From: an uncultured Cohaesibacter sp.
Lineage (GTDB): Bacteria > Pseudomonadota > Alphaproteobacteria > Rhizobiales > Cohaesibacteraceae
Assembly (NCBI RefSeq): GCF_963682185.1
Contig: NZ_OY821667.1
Coordinates: forward strand, 4,043,501 to 4,107,500
Length of the DNA stretch: 64,000 nucleotides
Reading direction: 5' to 3'
A program made the translations under genes and the position numbers. The notes beneath the pieces were generated by a model. That model was not told where the DNA came from, searched no databases, and saw only the letters and a list, made by a program, of their open reading frames with translations. This document shows positions 35,765-44,640 of this stretch, piece after piece. Each line of letters begins with the position of its first letter. Within the stretch, counting starts at the first letter, position 1.

Positions 35765-36637
35765 TTATTTCAGCCAGCTGATCTGCTCGTTATCGGCTTC
35801 ATAAGCTGGCATATTTTCCAGCTGAGCCTGAGTGAACGGGGTGTAGACATGCAGGGCACCCTGTGCATCCGCATAGACATTGAGTTTGTCAGCATCCAGT
35901 TCAACCGGTTTGGCGTTGATGCCCAGGAAGCCGCCTACGTCAACGATATAGGCCTTCACCTGCTCTTTGTTATCAAGGATAACATCGCCAACTTCACCGA
36001 TCTCGCTCAGCTCTTCACCGTAAACCGAGGTACCAATCAACTGATCGGTGCTCAGCTTGTTCTGATCGATCACCAACATGTCTGCATTGGCCAAAGTTGT
36101 CACGCCCTCACGGCTGAACTCTGGTGCAGATTCCAGCTCGGCCTTGGTCGAGGCCATAACCAGATGACGCTCGTTATCCCACGTCATCCACTGCAGACGG
36201 CTGAAGTCAACGGCGACATCTTTTTCACCGAGACCGACAAAGCCACCAACGCCGACAACAGCAGCTTCAACAGATCCGTTCTTGTCCAATACGATGTCGT
36301 TGATATCACCGATAATGGTACGCACACCGTCAACATCCTTCACCGAGGAGTAGATGGTTTCGCCCATCAGGCCGCTGGCGAGAATCTGGCCTGGCTTGGC
36401 AGACAGATATCCGTTCTCGCTCATTGTTGCATCACTGGATACATCCTTTGCAAAGATGCTGAATTCCATCGTCGCACGGGGCACCAGATCTTCACCCGAC
36501 TTTTCAGACTGCGCATTCATTTCGGTCTGCGCCTTGGAGTCATTCATCTGGGAGGTTTTGTTTGAATTGTCCATGGCAACGGCGCCAGTAGACATAAGAG
36601 CAACCAAAGCGGTCGTAGCAATAAACTTGTAATTCAT
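35765..36637 (-). CDS. Periplasmic protein with two PRC-barrel domains
   Basis: This 290-residue protein has a signal peptide ending near GAVA (about residue 21), a polar linker, then two PRC-barrel repeats (about 90-165 and 190-275). Each repeat contains a GDINDIVLDKNG- or GDVILDNKEQ-like turn followed by a VGGF(V/L)G motif. GAGGAGAGG precedes the ATG. Such proteins are common in Hyphomicrobiales and are often stress-induced; their ligand is unknown. A perfect sigma-EcfG promoter lies about 90 bases upstream, which supports general stress control. Confidence 0.82.
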   Translation of the reverse strand: MNYKFIATTALVALMSTGAVAMDNSNKTSQMNDSKAQTEMNAQSEKSGEDLVPRATMEFSIFAKDVSSDATMSENGYLSAKPGQILASGLMGETIYSSVKDVDGVRTIIGDINDIVLDKNGSVEAAVVGVGGFVGLGEKDVAVDFSRLQWMTWDNERHLVMASTKAELESAPEFSREGVTTLANADMLVIDQNKLSTDQLIGTSVYGEELSEIGEVGDVILDNKEQVKAYIVDVGGFLGINAKPVELDADKLNVYADAQGALHVYTPFTQAQLENMPAYEADNEQISWLK

Positions 36638-36728
36638 AATTCCTCTCCTCGTAAATATTCTCATTAGTTGAAAGGATACTTTGTCTATCAAAGCATAGAT
36701 TTTGTATCCTCTCGGCTTGCAGGAGTAA

Positions 36729-36753
36729 AACGAGCGGGAATAGCGTTTGTTCC
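36729..36753 (-). promoter_or_regulatory. Sigma-EcfG promoter of the PRC-barrel gene
   Basis: Minus strand GGAAC (36753-36749), 16 bases, CGTT (36732-36729), 92 bases before the start codon. It lies between this gene and the end of the upstream HWE kinase gene. Confidence 0.75.
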
Positions 36754-36794
36754 GATTTTTTTATAAAAATATGAAAAGGGGAGTCAGAGAATTA

Positions 36795-38273
36795 TTATGC
36801 GGGCATATCGATCTTGGCGACAATGCCAGATTTCTCGTGATCAATATGAACATTGCTGCCAATGATTTTATTCAGGCTGTGTTCGATTAAAATCGACCCA
36901 AAGCCTTTGCGTCGTTCCTCGCTGAGCGCCGGCCCTCCGGTCTCTTTCCATAGGATTGACAACATTTTCTGACCCTTCACGGCAGGGGAGGCGGAAATTG
37001 AGATATCGAGACGACCTTCGCGCTGGGAAAGCGCACCATATTGCATGGCATTGGTGGCAAGCTCATGGATGACTAGCCCCAGGGCAATGGCCGCGTCGGC
37101 ATTGATGGCGATGGGCTCAGCCTCAATGGTCACCTGTTCTGCATAGTGGCTGGCATAAGGCTTGACCTGTGTCTGGATGAGGCTCACCAGATCGATATCG
37201 TCCCATTCCTGATCCGAAAGCAGACCATGAGATGTGGCAAGAGCAGCCAAACGTCCTGAAAAGGCGCGCGTGAAACGCTCCGGCGATTGGGCATGGCGCA
37301 AGGTCTGGCTGGCAAGGGACTGCAGGATAGCCAGCATATTCTTCACTCTGTGATTGACTTCGCGCAGCAACAAACGTGTTTTTTCTTCGCTGCGCTTGCT
37401 CTCTGTAAGGTCGATCGCCACACCCAGTATCTTTTTGGGCTTGCCCTTGTCGTCCCGTTCAAACACATGCCCCAAGGCAAGCACATATCGGCCAGTGCTT
37501 CGCGCGCGGAACTCAACACTTACGTCCTCGTCAGAGGCAACCATATTGGTGACTTCATGCTTGAGGCGCACCAGGTCGGCCGGGTCTATCTGTCGAAACA
37601 GGCGCGCTCCGGTCACCGTACCGACATCCTGAAGGCCCAGCAACTGACGCATCAAAGGGTCGCATTCGATGATCTGTTCATCCTTATCCCAGCTCCAGGT
37701 CGCTACCTGGCCAGCTTTGAGAGCCAAAGCATAACGGACATTGGCACGTGACAGGTCAAACTCGGACATGCTGCGCGCCCGGGCTGATTGTTTCAACTCG
37801 AACATTGACGAGATCAACTGAGCCGACCGTTCCAACAGATCGTCATTTCTGGCGGCCCACACGGCGGTGCGGTCAGACTCATCCATCAAACATAGACTGC
37901 CGATCGGATAATCGGAGACCATGATTGGAATGCCCCAAACACGACCATGATAGTTTCCTTGCTTCAATATGGGTGGCAAAGGAGAAAGAGACCATTGATC
38001 GCGTTCAACGAGGCAAGAGATGGAGACCGCATCGGTCACGTCGGTGCGTGGGATCTGCTCACTTGAGCAGGCCTGATACAGCACTTCGCCGTTTTTGACC
38101 ACTGCGATAAAAGCCGTGTCTGCCCCGGTCTGTGCTCTGATCATGTCTATGAGGGTATTAAAATCTGTGTCCGGCATAAGACCGAGGCCGCAAACCTGTT
38201 CAACGGCTCTCAGGCGTCCTTCATCCTGCACCAACGCAAGCAACTCTTTGTGCATGAAATTCACATCGATCAT
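36795..38273 (-). CDS. GAF-PAS HWE-type sensor histidine kinase
   Basis: This 492-residue cytoplasmic kinase has an N-terminal GAF domain (about 20-165), a PAS domain (about 185-295) and an HWE kinase core. The phospho-accepting His is in NHRVKN near 308, the N box is HELATNAMQYGA, and the diagnostic WKE occurs in LWKETGGP. It has no membrane segment. HWE/HisKA_2 kinases commonly phosphorylate PhyR in Alphaproteobacteria. Its gene is 2.9 kb from phyR and has its own sigma-EcfG promoter, so a feedback role in the general stress response is a strong inference. Confidence 0.88.
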   Translation of the reverse strand: MIDVNFMHKELLALVQDEGRLRAVEQVCGLGLMPDTDFNTLIDMIRAQTGADTAFIAVVKNGEVLYQACSSEQIPRTDVTDAVSISCLVERDQWSLSPLPPILKQGNYHGRVWGIPIMVSDYPIGSLCLMDESDRTAVWAARNDDLLERSAQLISSMFELKQSARARSMSEFDLSRANVRYALALKAGQVATWSWDKDEQIIECDPLMRQLLGLQDVGTVTGARLFRQIDPADLVRLKHEVTNMVASDEDVSVEFRARSTGRYVLALGHVFERDDKGKPKKILGVAIDLTESKRSEEKTRLLLREVNHRVKNMLAILQSLASQTLRHAQSPERFTRAFSGRLAALATSHGLLSDQEWDDIDLVSLIQTQVKPYASHYAEQVTIEAEPIAINADAAIALGLVIHELATNAMQYGALSQREGRLDISISASPAVKGQKMLSILWKETGGPALSEERRKGFGSILIEHSLNKIIGSNVHIDHEKSGIVAKIDMPA

Positions 38274-38422
38274 CTCAACTTAGGCCTCAAGAGAGAAAAT
38301 GACCCTTTTTTCGGTGTCGTGTTTTTCCTTTTCAACGAGCGTATCGTTGCTTTTTTATCAAGCTTGCTTGCGGCCATTCATGGGAGAATAGAGGTACGCG
38401 CACGCGAGCGTTTCATATTTCT

Positions 38423-38447
38423 AACGCATGGAATGTCGAATGGTTCC
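38423..38447 (-). promoter_or_regulatory. Sigma-EcfG promoter of the GAF-PAS HWE kinase
   Basis: Minus strand GGAAC (38447-38443), 16 bases, CGTT (38426-38423), 150 bases before the kinase start. Confidence 0.7.
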
Positions 38448-38481
38448 GAAAAATCTGAAATAAAAATAATCTGAAAATTCA

Positions 38482-38506
38482 GGAACAAAGGCGGTTTGTG
38501 CGCATT
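38482..38506 (+). promoter_or_regulatory. Possible degenerate sigma-EcfG promoter of the DUF883-like gene
   Basis: GGAAC (38482-38486), 16 bases, CATT (38503-38506). The -10 has one mismatch at a position usually conserved, so support is weak. Confidence 0.3.
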
Positions 38507-38552
38507 GGTTAGGTGTCTGACGAATACAAACATCGAAACAGGAGATTGCGTT

Positions 38553-38873
38553 ATGGCTGTTGCCAACAACAAAAGCGAATCCACAAAAGATGCTGACCTG
38601 AACAAGCAGATTGAAGAGCTTCGCAGCGACATCAAAAGCATTACCGAACTGCTCGCCAAACGCGGTTCTGAGGATGTAATCAATTTGCAGGACCGTGCCC
38701 GAGGCGTGGCGAAAACCGCCGTAGACAAGGCGCAGGAAAAACTGATTGGCCTCAATGAAGACGCCAGCCGTGCTGAAGCGCGCGCAATGCTTGAAATTCG
38801 CAAAAAGCCGCTGGCTGCTGTCGGCCTGGCCGCTGGCGTCGGATTCCTGGCTGCCCTGTTGGTTCGTAAATAA
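38553..38873 (+). CDS. DUF883/ElaB-like small protein
   Basis: This 106-residue protein has a charged helical body (about 10-80) and one C-terminal hydrophobic helix (AAVGLAAGVGFLAALL), the layout of ElaB/YgaM/YqjD-type, C-tail-anchored, stress-linked proteins. AGGAG precedes the ATG. The next gene, also a small membrane protein, starts 3 bases after the stop, so they form a pair like yqjD-yqjE. Confidence 0.7.
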   Translation: MAVANNKSESTKDADLNKQIEELRSDIKSITELLAKRGSEDVINLQDRARGVAKTAVDKAQEKLIGLNEDASRAEARAMLEIRKKPLAAVGLAAGVGFLAALLVRK

Positions 38874-38876
38874 CCC

Positions 38877-39299
38877 ATGGGCGCTCTGGTCTCCATATTG
38901 GCCGATCTGGCAGGCCCCGGAATGAAGCGAGAGCTTAAAGGGGGCGCCGAGGATGGGCTGCTGATGGTAGCAGCCTTCCTCTCGGGCCTTATTGGAGCAG
39001 GCTTCGGGCTGCTGGCACTGTTCATCGTGCTTGAGCGCTATCTTGGCGCCCTGGAAGCGTCAATTATTCTTGCTGCTCTGGCATTTCTGATGAGTGCCCT
39101 TGTGCTTTATTTTCTTGCGCACCGCCGCAAGCGCCGGGCGCGGATCAGAGCAGCAGCACGCGCTGCCTCCAGTTCTGATCTGGCAACGATACAGGCTGTC
39201 TTTCAGATCGTACGAGCCTCTCCGTTGCTGATGATGGCGCTCGGGGCTGGTATCTCGGCTGCTGGCTATGTCACGCGCAAGCGCTCCACGAGACATTGA
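38877..39299 (+). CDS. Small membrane protein (YqjE/phage-holin-like superfamily)
   Basis: This 140-residue protein has two central hydrophobic segments (about 27-50 and 56-78), a basic stretch RRKRRARIRAAARAA (about 82-96) and a third, C-terminal segment (about 115-133). It follows the DUF883-like gene by 3 bases and is probably its membrane partner. The exact family is uncertain; function is unknown. Confidence 0.65.
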   Translation: MGALVSILADLAGPGMKRELKGGAEDGLLMVAAFLSGLIGAGFGLLALFIVLERYLGALEASIILAALAFLMSALVLYFLAHRRKRRARIRAAARAASSSDLATIQAVFQIVRASPLLMMALGAGISAAGYVTRKRSTRH

Positions 39300-39405
39300 G
39301 GCTTTTTACGCCACGAAAGAATGTAACTGGATGCCCGGTGAATGGGGCACCCAAATCTGATCGTGTGCGCTGTTGACAATACGATTTTAGAAAGGACTGC
39401 TCATT

Positions 39406-39915
39406 ATGACTGTACAAGCTGTATTGCAAACCACTCCAAGTAAATCCAACGTTAACAACGGCTTGGATGAAACCTATCGGAAAGACATGGCTGAAGCCCT
39501 GTCCGATATTCTGGGGGCAACATACAAGCTTACCGTGGTAAGCCATATCTATCACTGGAACGTGGTTGGCCCGCTGTTCAAGTCGCTGCATGAGCTGACA
39601 GAAGAGCATTATAACGACCTGTTTGCTGCCGCTGATGTGATTGCTGAACGCATCCGTGCGCTGGATGCATTGGCACCGGTCAAAGGGGCCAATTTCGGTA
39701 ATTTTATGCCCGAGCGAGGTGACGTGAAGGATCTCAAGGCACAGGACATGGTGGAAGATTTGATCGCCATGCATGAAGAACTTGTGCGCACCATGCGCCG
39801 TGCTGGTGAATCTGCTGGTGACGCAGGTGACCTGGTTACCGAGGATATGTTGACTGCTCGACTGACATTTCATGAGAAGGCGCTCTGGATGCTGAGAGCG
39901 ATCGTGAGCGACTGA
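39406..39915 (+). CDS. dps: Dps-family DNA starvation/ferritin-like protein
   Basis: This 169-residue protein has the Dps four-helix ferritin fold with ferroxidase residues visible in SHIYHWNVVGP (His near 47-51) and in HYNDLFAAADVIAERI (Asp and Glu near 70-76). It would form a dodecamer that stores iron, consumes hydrogen peroxide and shields DNA. The N-terminal tail is short and not notably basic. It lies inside the stress island, but I see no sigma-EcfG promoter directly upstream. A TTGACA occurs at about 39373 without a clear -10. Confidence 0.93.
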   Translation: MTVQAVLQTTPSKSNVNNGLDETYRKDMAEALSDILGATYKLTVVSHIYHWNVVGPLFKSLHELTEEHYNDLFAAADVIAERIRALDALAPVKGANFGNFMPERGDVKDLKAQDMVEDLIAMHEELVRTMRRAGESAGDAGDLVTEDMLTARLTFHEKALWMLRAIVSD

Positions 39916-39948
39916 TCCGAGCCTTGAATATGCCCTTTAAAGATATGC

Positions 39949-39985
39949 TCCCTTCTCATTCAGAGCGAATGGGGAGGGATTTTTT
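39949..39985 (+). terminator. Terminator of dps
   Basis: TCCCTTCTCATTC (39949-39961) pairs with GAATGGGGAGGGA (39967-39979) over 13 positions including G-U pairs, then six T. Confidence 0.85.
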
Positions 39986-40130
39986 ATACCCCCAACGGCC
40001 GCGCTCTCTCAGATGAGCCCCAGCAAAAGGCGCAAAGTATGATCTTGGGGTTTCCATCGCGATGCACGTGCGCGGCAGAAGGGAACGCTTGAGTTTAATG
40101 ACGATATGACGTTGGTTGGCAGCGGCAAGA

Positions 40131-40165
40131 AAAGAAAAAACCGACGTACTACAAGGGCACGTCGG
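40131..40165 (-). terminator. Terminator of nepR-ecfG
   Basis: Minus strand CCGACGT/ACGTCGG stem (40141-40147 with 40159-40165), then TTTTTTCTTTT. The stretch 39986-40224 holds no gene. Confidence 0.8.
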
Positions 40166-40224
40166 CAGAATGGAGCGATTATAACTGGGTGATAAAGAAA
40201 ACGTAAATCAGGAGGGAAGGGGGA

Positions 40225-40779
40225 TTAGCTTACAAATGCTTGAGAAACGACTGAGGCAGCCGAATTGTCCGGATGGTAATTGCCGTCTTCTTCCAGAGAT
40301 AAAAGCTCTTGAAGATGTGAACGGGCCCGGTTTACGCGGCTTTTGATCGTACCCACCTTGCAATTACAAATCTCTGCGGCTTCCTCATAAGACATGCCGG
40401 AAGCCCCAACGAGAACAATCGCCTCGCGTTGATTGTCGGGAAGCTTGGCTAGCGCATCCTGGAAATCCTGCAGGTCCATCTGTCCATGTTGAGCTGGCTG
40501 GATGGAAAGGCTCTCGGTGAAAGTGCCTTCGCTATCCTGAATTTCTCGACCGCTCTTGCGCATTTGGCTGTAGAACTCATTGCGCAGAATGGTGAAGAGC
40601 CAAGCACGCATATTTGTGCCTGCCTCGAAGCTATCCTGTTTGGACCAGGCTTTCATCACCGTATCCTGAACCAGATCGTCGGCGCGGTCATGCTTGCCGC
40701 ACAGCGACATGGCAAAGGCACGCAAGCTAGGAAGCACGGAGAGCATCTCGCGCTTAAAACTGTTGTCAGCATTTTGCAT
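40225..40779 (-). CDS. ecfG: ECF sigma factor EcfG of the general stress response
   Basis: This 184-residue sigma factor has region 2 (about 15-80, with DRADDLVQDTVMKAW and AWLFTILRNEFYS) and region 4 (about 112-165, with LPDNQREAIVL and KVGTIKSRVNRAR). Sequence and its pairing with nepR and the divergent phyR identify the EcfG (SigT) group. It directs RNA polymerase to GGAAC/CGTT promoters, several of which surround it. It is co-transcribed behind nepR, 9 bases apart, from a sigma-EcfG promoter, giving autoregulation. Under non-stress conditions NepR should hold it inactive. Confidence 0.96.
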   Translation of the reverse strand: MQNADNSFKREMLSVLPSLRAFAMSLCGKHDRADDLVQDTVMKAWSKQDSFEAGTNMRAWLFTILRNEFYSQMRKSGREIQDSEGTFTESLSIQPAQHGQMDLQDFQDALAKLPDNQREAIVLVGASGMSYEEAAEICNCKVGTIKSRVNRARSHLQELLSLEEDGNYHPDNSAASVVSQAFVS

Positions 40780-40788
40780 CTTGAGCGT

Positions 40789-41010
40789 TTACCTTTCACC
40801 AAGGCTGTTGGCAGCCCGTTCGGCTTCATCCAGCTTTTCGAGCAAATCCAGAAAACGATCCGGAATGGCTTCCTGCTCGGTTTGGGTATATAGCGCCTTT
40901 AGCTTTTGGGCGATGGCGCCGTTCGGATCCAATTCTTCATTCGGCTGAACGGCTCCCCCCAACATGTCGGGCGCGCTCAAAATACCCGATTTTTTTTCAT
41001 CATTTATCAT
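40789..41010 (-). CDS. nepR: Anti-sigma factor NepR
   Basis: This 73-residue protein carries the NepR core, GAIAQKLKALYTQTEQEAIP followed by DRFLDLLEKL, with a disordered N-terminal tail, the usual size and build. It binds EcfG, and is captured instead by phosphorylated PhyR through partner switching. The gene lies first in the nepR-ecfG unit, divergent from phyR. Confidence 0.95.
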   Translation of the reverse strand: MINDEKKSGILSAPDMLGGAVQPNEELDPNGAIAQKLKALYTQTEQEAIPDRFLDLLEKLDEAERAANSLGER

Positions 41011-41057
41011 TTAGAACACCTTTAGAGGCCAAGGATTTGTCTCTGTCTTGATTAAAA

Positions 41058-41082
41058 AACGCTCCATTTTCAAAAAAGTTCC
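41058..41082 (-). promoter_or_regulatory. Sigma-EcfG promoter of nepR-ecfG
   Basis: Minus strand GGAAC (41082-41078), 16 bases, CGTT (41061-41058), 48 bases before nepR. It lies in the phyR-nepR intergenic region, where such a promoter is known in several Alphaproteobacteria. Confidence 0.85.
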
Positions 41083-41173
41083 GCAAAGTTGGAACTTTTT
41101 TTTAGCTGGTGGATTGTAACGATATACTACATTCTCGATTTTACGATCGATACTATCAAGGAGAGGATTATAG

Positions 41174-41956
41174 ATGACGCTTTCTACTCGTGTTGCCGCG
41201 CATCTTCCCTATCTTCGTCGCTACGCACGCGCTGTGACAGGATCTCAAACATCGGGCGATGCCTTCGTGGCCGCCACTCTGGAAGCGTTGATTGCAGACG
41301 TTTCCGTTTTTCCGAAAGCCAGCAGCGATCGCGTTTCGCTCTATAAGTTGTTCTCTGATCTTTATCGAAGAGCCAATGTAGAAGTCCCGCCCGCCAAATC
41401 CCCCTATGGGTGGGAGAGCCGAGCGCAGACCAACTTGCAAAATGTGCCGCCAGCGCCACGCCAAGCCTTCTTGCTGGCGTCTGTCGAAGAGTTCACGCCT
41501 GAAGACATTGCTGTTGTTCTGGGGGTGGAAGAAGGGGTTGTGCCTGATCTGCTTAATGAGGCTTCCGAGCTTATTTCAAAGCAGGTGGCGACCGACATTA
41601 TGATCATCGAGGACGAACCCCTGATTGCGATGGATATCGAACAGATGGTCGAAAGCCTTGGGCATCGGGTCACAGGTATCGCGCGGACCTATGACGAGGC
41701 GATTGAGCTTTATAACAGCGATAAGCCCAAAATGGTTCTGGCCGATATTCAGCTTGCAGACGGATCTTCGGGCATTGATGCAGTCAATGACATTCTCAAG
41801 GATAGCGATATTCCCGTGATCTTTATCACTGCTTTCCCGGAACGTCTGCTGACTGGCGAACGCCCTGAGCCTACTTTCCTGGTCACCAAGCCATTCAACG
41901 AAGATATGGTCAAGGCATTGATCAGTCAGGCTCTGTTCTTTGAAAGGACATCATAA
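41174..41956 (+). CDS. phyR: General stress response regulator PhyR
   Basis: This 260-residue protein has an N-terminal ECF-sigma-like domain (about 1-130) that lacks DNA-binding function in the family and mimics EcfG, and a C-terminal receiver domain (about 135-255). Receiver residues are the acidic IIEDEP near 147, phospho-acceptor Asp in MVLADIQL near 190, FITAFP, and the lysine in VTKPFN. On phosphorylation it binds NepR and frees EcfG. It is divergent from nepR. Its own upstream region contains a GGAAC at 41091 with no matching -10. Confidence 0.96.
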   Translation: MTLSTRVAAHLPYLRRYARAVTGSQTSGDAFVAATLEALIADVSVFPKASSDRVSLYKLFSDLYRRANVEVPPAKSPYGWESRAQTNLQNVPPAPRQAFLLASVEEFTPEDIAVVLGVEEGVVPDLLNEASELISKQVATDIMIIEDEPLIAMDIEQMVESLGHRVTGIARTYDEAIELYNSDKPKMVLADIQLADGSSGIDAVNDILKDSDIPVIFITAFPERLLTGERPEPTFLVTKPFNEDMVKALISQALFFERTS

Positions 41957-41977
41957 GAAAAAATGCTGATACAGCAT

Positions 41978-42003
41978 GGAACAAACCTTGTGCATGAATC
42001 GTT
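41978..42003 (+). promoter_or_regulatory. Sigma-EcfG promoter of the DUF1328 gene
   Basis: GGAAC (41978-41982), 17 bases, CGTT (42000-42003), 29 bases before the start codon. Confidence 0.75.
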
Positions 42004-42032
42004 TTAGTTGTGTAGTGCAAAGGAGAAATGAC

Positions 42033-42197
42033 ATGCTTTATTATGCTTTGGTGTTCTTTATTGTCGCAATCGTTGCGGGTGTACTTGGGTTTGGTGGTAT
42101 TGCAGGGGCTTCGGCCGGGATCGCTCAGATCTTGTTCTTCCTGTTCTTGGCATTCCTCGTAATATCCCTGTTGATGCACCTCGTTCGTGGTCGATAG
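42033..42197 (+). CDS. DUF1328 small membrane protein (YtjA-like)
   Basis: This 54-residue protein consists of two hydrophobic helices separated by [14 protein letters not shown], the hallmark of the DUF1328/YtjA family, which is widespread and of unknown function. AAAGGAGAA precedes the ATG; an ATG five bases earlier is out of frame. A sigma-EcfG promoter lies directly upstream and a strong terminator follows, so it is a single stress-induced gene. Confidence 0.82.
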   Translation: MLYYALVFFIVAIVAGVLGFGGIAGASAGIAQILFFLFLAFLVISLLMHLVRGR

Positions 42198-42225
42198 AGA
42201 CGACAGGCCAATATATATCTCTCAC

Positions 42226-42265
42226 AAAAGCGGTTCTGCCAGATCAGAGCCGCTTTTCTTTTTGC
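42226..42265 (+). terminator. Terminator of the DUF1328 gene
   Basis: AAAAGCGGTTCT (42226-42237) pairs with AGAGCCGCTTTT (42246-42257), one G-U, followed by CTTTTTG. Confidence 0.9.
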
Positions 42266-42376
42266 CAAGTGACATATACCCCAAACCTAAATGCTGATTG
42301 AAGCCGATACTGTTTGAGGGTAGCCGGGCTTCGAGGACTATCGTCCCCCTCACATTCTCTCCGGAAAGAGACGACA

Positions 42377-42404
42377 TAAAAAAACGGAGCCTGCTAAGGC
42401 TCCG
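42377..42404 (-). terminator. Terminator of csbD
   Basis: Minus strand CGGAGCC/GGCTCCG stem (42385-42391 with 42398-42404), then a run of T. Confidence 0.8.
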
Positions 42405-42434
42405 CTTTATCCCGGTCGGGATTGGTCTGGGCGA

Positions 42435-42632
42435 TCAGTGATGCGCGATCCATTCGTCGATTTCACGTTCCACTTCTTCTTCTCGTTTGCCATAAAGCTC
42501 TTGTAGCTTGCCAGCCAGCGCTTTCCGGTTGCCTGCAATCACGTCCACATCATCATTTGTCAATCGGCCCCACTGTGCCTGAACATTGCCTTTAACTTGT
42601 TCCCAATTGCCTTCGATCTGATTCCAATTCAT
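42435..42632 (-). CDS. CsbD-family stress protein
   Basis: This 65-residue protein starts with the CsbD signature MNWNQIEGNWEQVKGNVQ and continues with WGRLTNDD and AGKLQELYG. The family is small, hydrophilic and induced by general stress in many bacteria; its molecular role is unknown. AAGGAG precedes the ATG, and a perfect sigma-EcfG promoter lies 55 bases upstream. Confidence 0.92.
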   Translation of the reverse strand: MNWNQIEGNWEQVKGNVQAQWGRLTNDDVDVIAGNRKALAGKLQELYGKREEEVEREIDEWIAHH

Positions 42633-42687
42633 GACGTTTCTCCTTGTTTCATTCGTTATAAGACCGCTTTGCGATCCTCATCTAATC

Positions 42688-42712
42688 AACGTTTGGGAGC
42701 ATGGAACGTTCC
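42688..42712 (-). promoter_or_regulatory. Sigma-EcfG promoter of csbD
   Basis: Minus strand GGAAC (42712-42708), 16 bases, CGTT (42691-42688). The -35 is part of a GGAACGTTCC palindrome. Confidence 0.78.
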
Positions 42713-42939
42713 GAGAAACAGGGTGCGAAAGCAGAAGTTTGAAGCCTGATGCAATTCTTGCGAGTGGTAAAATTTTCCTGAGAAGGCAAAATCAACAAGA
42801 TTTTGTTTGGTTTGTATTGTTTTCGGGGATGACTTGTTTTTCTGCTCCCAAATTCTTGTAAGCTTCCTATAATCAAAAAGTCGCCTTGAATGGGCGCTAT
42901 TCCGTTCTTCAGAACATTCAAGCTTACCATGGTACGTGC

Positions 42940-44640
42940 ATGCACAGACTTATCGCCCCGATTGTCTTCTCAACAGTCATGATTATTGGCACCGGAGCAT
43001 CTCTGATGCTCTATAACAACGCAGAGATGGCAACGGAAAAGCGTGCGGAAGACCTGGCCGGACAGGTTGTCGACCGCGTATCCTTGCGTCTGTCGCAGCA
43101 TTTTGCGCTACTCAGGGCGACCAATGCCTTCTTTTCTGCAACGCCCAACCGCATACGCCATGATCAGTTTGACAAAATCATTGCCGGGTTCAACATCAAG
43201 GAAAACTACCCCGGTCTTCAGGGTATCGGCTTCGCAGAAGCCATCTCTCCCAGCGAGGATGAAGCACTCGGGGTTATTCTGAAAAGCGACTATGGCAAGG
43301 ATGTCAAGGTTTGGCCGGAAACGGATCAGACAGAGCGGGCCGCGATCACGCTGCTGGAACCGCTAACGGATCGTAACCACGCGGCCATTGGCTATGATAT
43401 GTATTCTGAACCTGTGCGCCGCGCGGCTATCCAAAAGGCCTACGAGACTGGCGATATGGTCGCCTCTGGACCAGTGGAACTGGTGCAGGAGATCACCGCG
43501 ATCAAGCAGGCCGGCTTCCTCGTTTATTCAAAATTTGAAGAGACCGATCCGTCGGGCGCAGAGGTGAGCCAGAATCCTCTGGTTAGCCGAAAGCCCACAA
43601 AGGGGCTTGTCTATGCTCCCTTCCGGGCAGGGGATCTTTTCATGACGGCGCTCTCCCAGAAGCCGACGCTTCCCGTCGTGTTGCAGGCGCATGATTTGGA
43701 TGACAAGAGCCGTGCGCTCTTCAAGTCCGCCCTCTATGATGATGTCGAACTGTTCGGCTCGAGGGTGACCCGTGTAATGGAGGTTGCAGGGCGAAAATGG
43801 GTGCTGGACATTCGGGTGAAAAACAAGAGCGCCTGGACCCTTCAAACCGCAGCACCTTACGTGTCGATTGCGGTCTTTTTCTTATTGGCTGCGATGCTTG
43901 CATGGATCACCCATTTTCAGTTGCGCGCCGTGCGGACAGCCAAAACCATGCAAAAGCTGTCAGAAAAGAACCTGATAGAAAAAGATCTGCTGCTGCAGGA
44001 AATGAAGCACCGGATCAAGAATTCCATCGCGCGTATTCTGGCCATGGCGCGGCAGACGGCGCATCATTCCGAGACGATCGAAGAATATTCCGAGAGTCTG
44101 ACAGCGCGCTTGCAGGCGATGGCCAACGCACAGGATGCGCTTACACGCTCCCATTGGCAGCGGGCCGATTTGGCCGATCTGTTGTCCAAGGAACTGGGGC
44201 AGGTGCTGGGAGAAGAGCAATTCAGTGGTATGATTTCGGGACCCAAGGTGGAGCTGGATGAAACCACAGTTCAGGCTTTTGCCCTGACTTTCCACGAATT
44301 GGCAACCAATGCGCTCAAATATAGTGATGTTGCCAAGGATAACGCGGCGCTCAACGTTGTATGGTCCCTAGAGCAGAAGGGTAAGAGCCGAATTCTTAAG
44401 CTTGTCTGGAAAGAGCGCAGCGAAGACCTTGTTGCAGCACCCGATCACAAGGGATTTGGCACCAAGCTTATTGATGCCAATATCCGGGGTGAGTTGCGAG
44501 GCTCAATCGAAAGGCGCTTTGAGAAACACGGTTTGACCGTGGAAATCTCGGTTCCATTGCCCGAGAAGCCTCGCTCAAAATCAAAGGCGAGCGGTGCTGC
44601 GCCCACCAGGGCCGGCAAAGAACCAGACAATAAGGCCTAG
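42940..44640 (+). CDS. Membrane-bound CHASE-domain HWE histidine kinase
   Basis: This 566-residue kinase has a membrane helix near 5-25, a periplasmic CHASE domain (about 60-270, with NYPGLQGIGFAEA), a second helix near 305-327, then an HWE core: KHRIKN with the phospho-accepting His near 357, HELATNALKYSD near 450 and LVWKERS near 485. A C-terminal basic tail follows. Start chosen at 42940 before the membrane helix; the frame opens at 42886. It senses an extracellular ligand and is a candidate upstream kinase for PhyR. Its last 60 bases overlap the convergent PLDc_N gene. Confidence 0.85.
   Translation: MHRLIAPIVFSTVMIIGTGASLMLYNNAEMATEKRAEDLAGQVVDRVSLRLSQHFALLRATNAFFSATPNRIRHDQFDKIIAGFNIKENYPGLQGIGFAEAISPSEDEALGVILKSDYGKDVKVWPETDQTERAAITLLEPLTDRNHAAIGYDMYSEPVRRAAIQKAYETGDMVASGPVELVQEITAIKQAGFLVYSKFEETDPSGAEVSQNPLVSRKPTKGLVYAPFRAGDLFMTALSQKPTLPVVLQAHDLDDKSRALFKSALYDDVELFGSRVTRVMEVAGRKWVLDIRVKNKSAWTLQTAAPYVSIAVFFLLAAMLAWITHFQLRAVRTAKTMQKLSEKNLIEKDLLLQEMKHRIKNSIARILAMARQTAHHSETIEEYSESLTARLQAMANAQDALTRSHWQRADLADLLSKELGQVLGEEQFSGMISGPKVELDETTVQAFALTFHELATNALKYSDVAKDNAALNVVWSLEQKGKSRILKLVWKERSEDLVAAPDHKGFGTKLIDANIRGELRGSIERRFEKHGLTVEISVPLPEKPRSKSKASGAAPTRAGKEPDNKA

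Noticed and set aside
40082..40113. GGAAC with a CGTT downstream between dps and ecfG
   Set aside because: The spacer is 23 bases, outside the 16-17 needed for sigma-EcfG, and no gene follows on that strand.
41091..41120. GGAAC upstream of phyR
   Set aside because: No CGTT-like -10 at 16 or 17 bases; not counted as a promoter.
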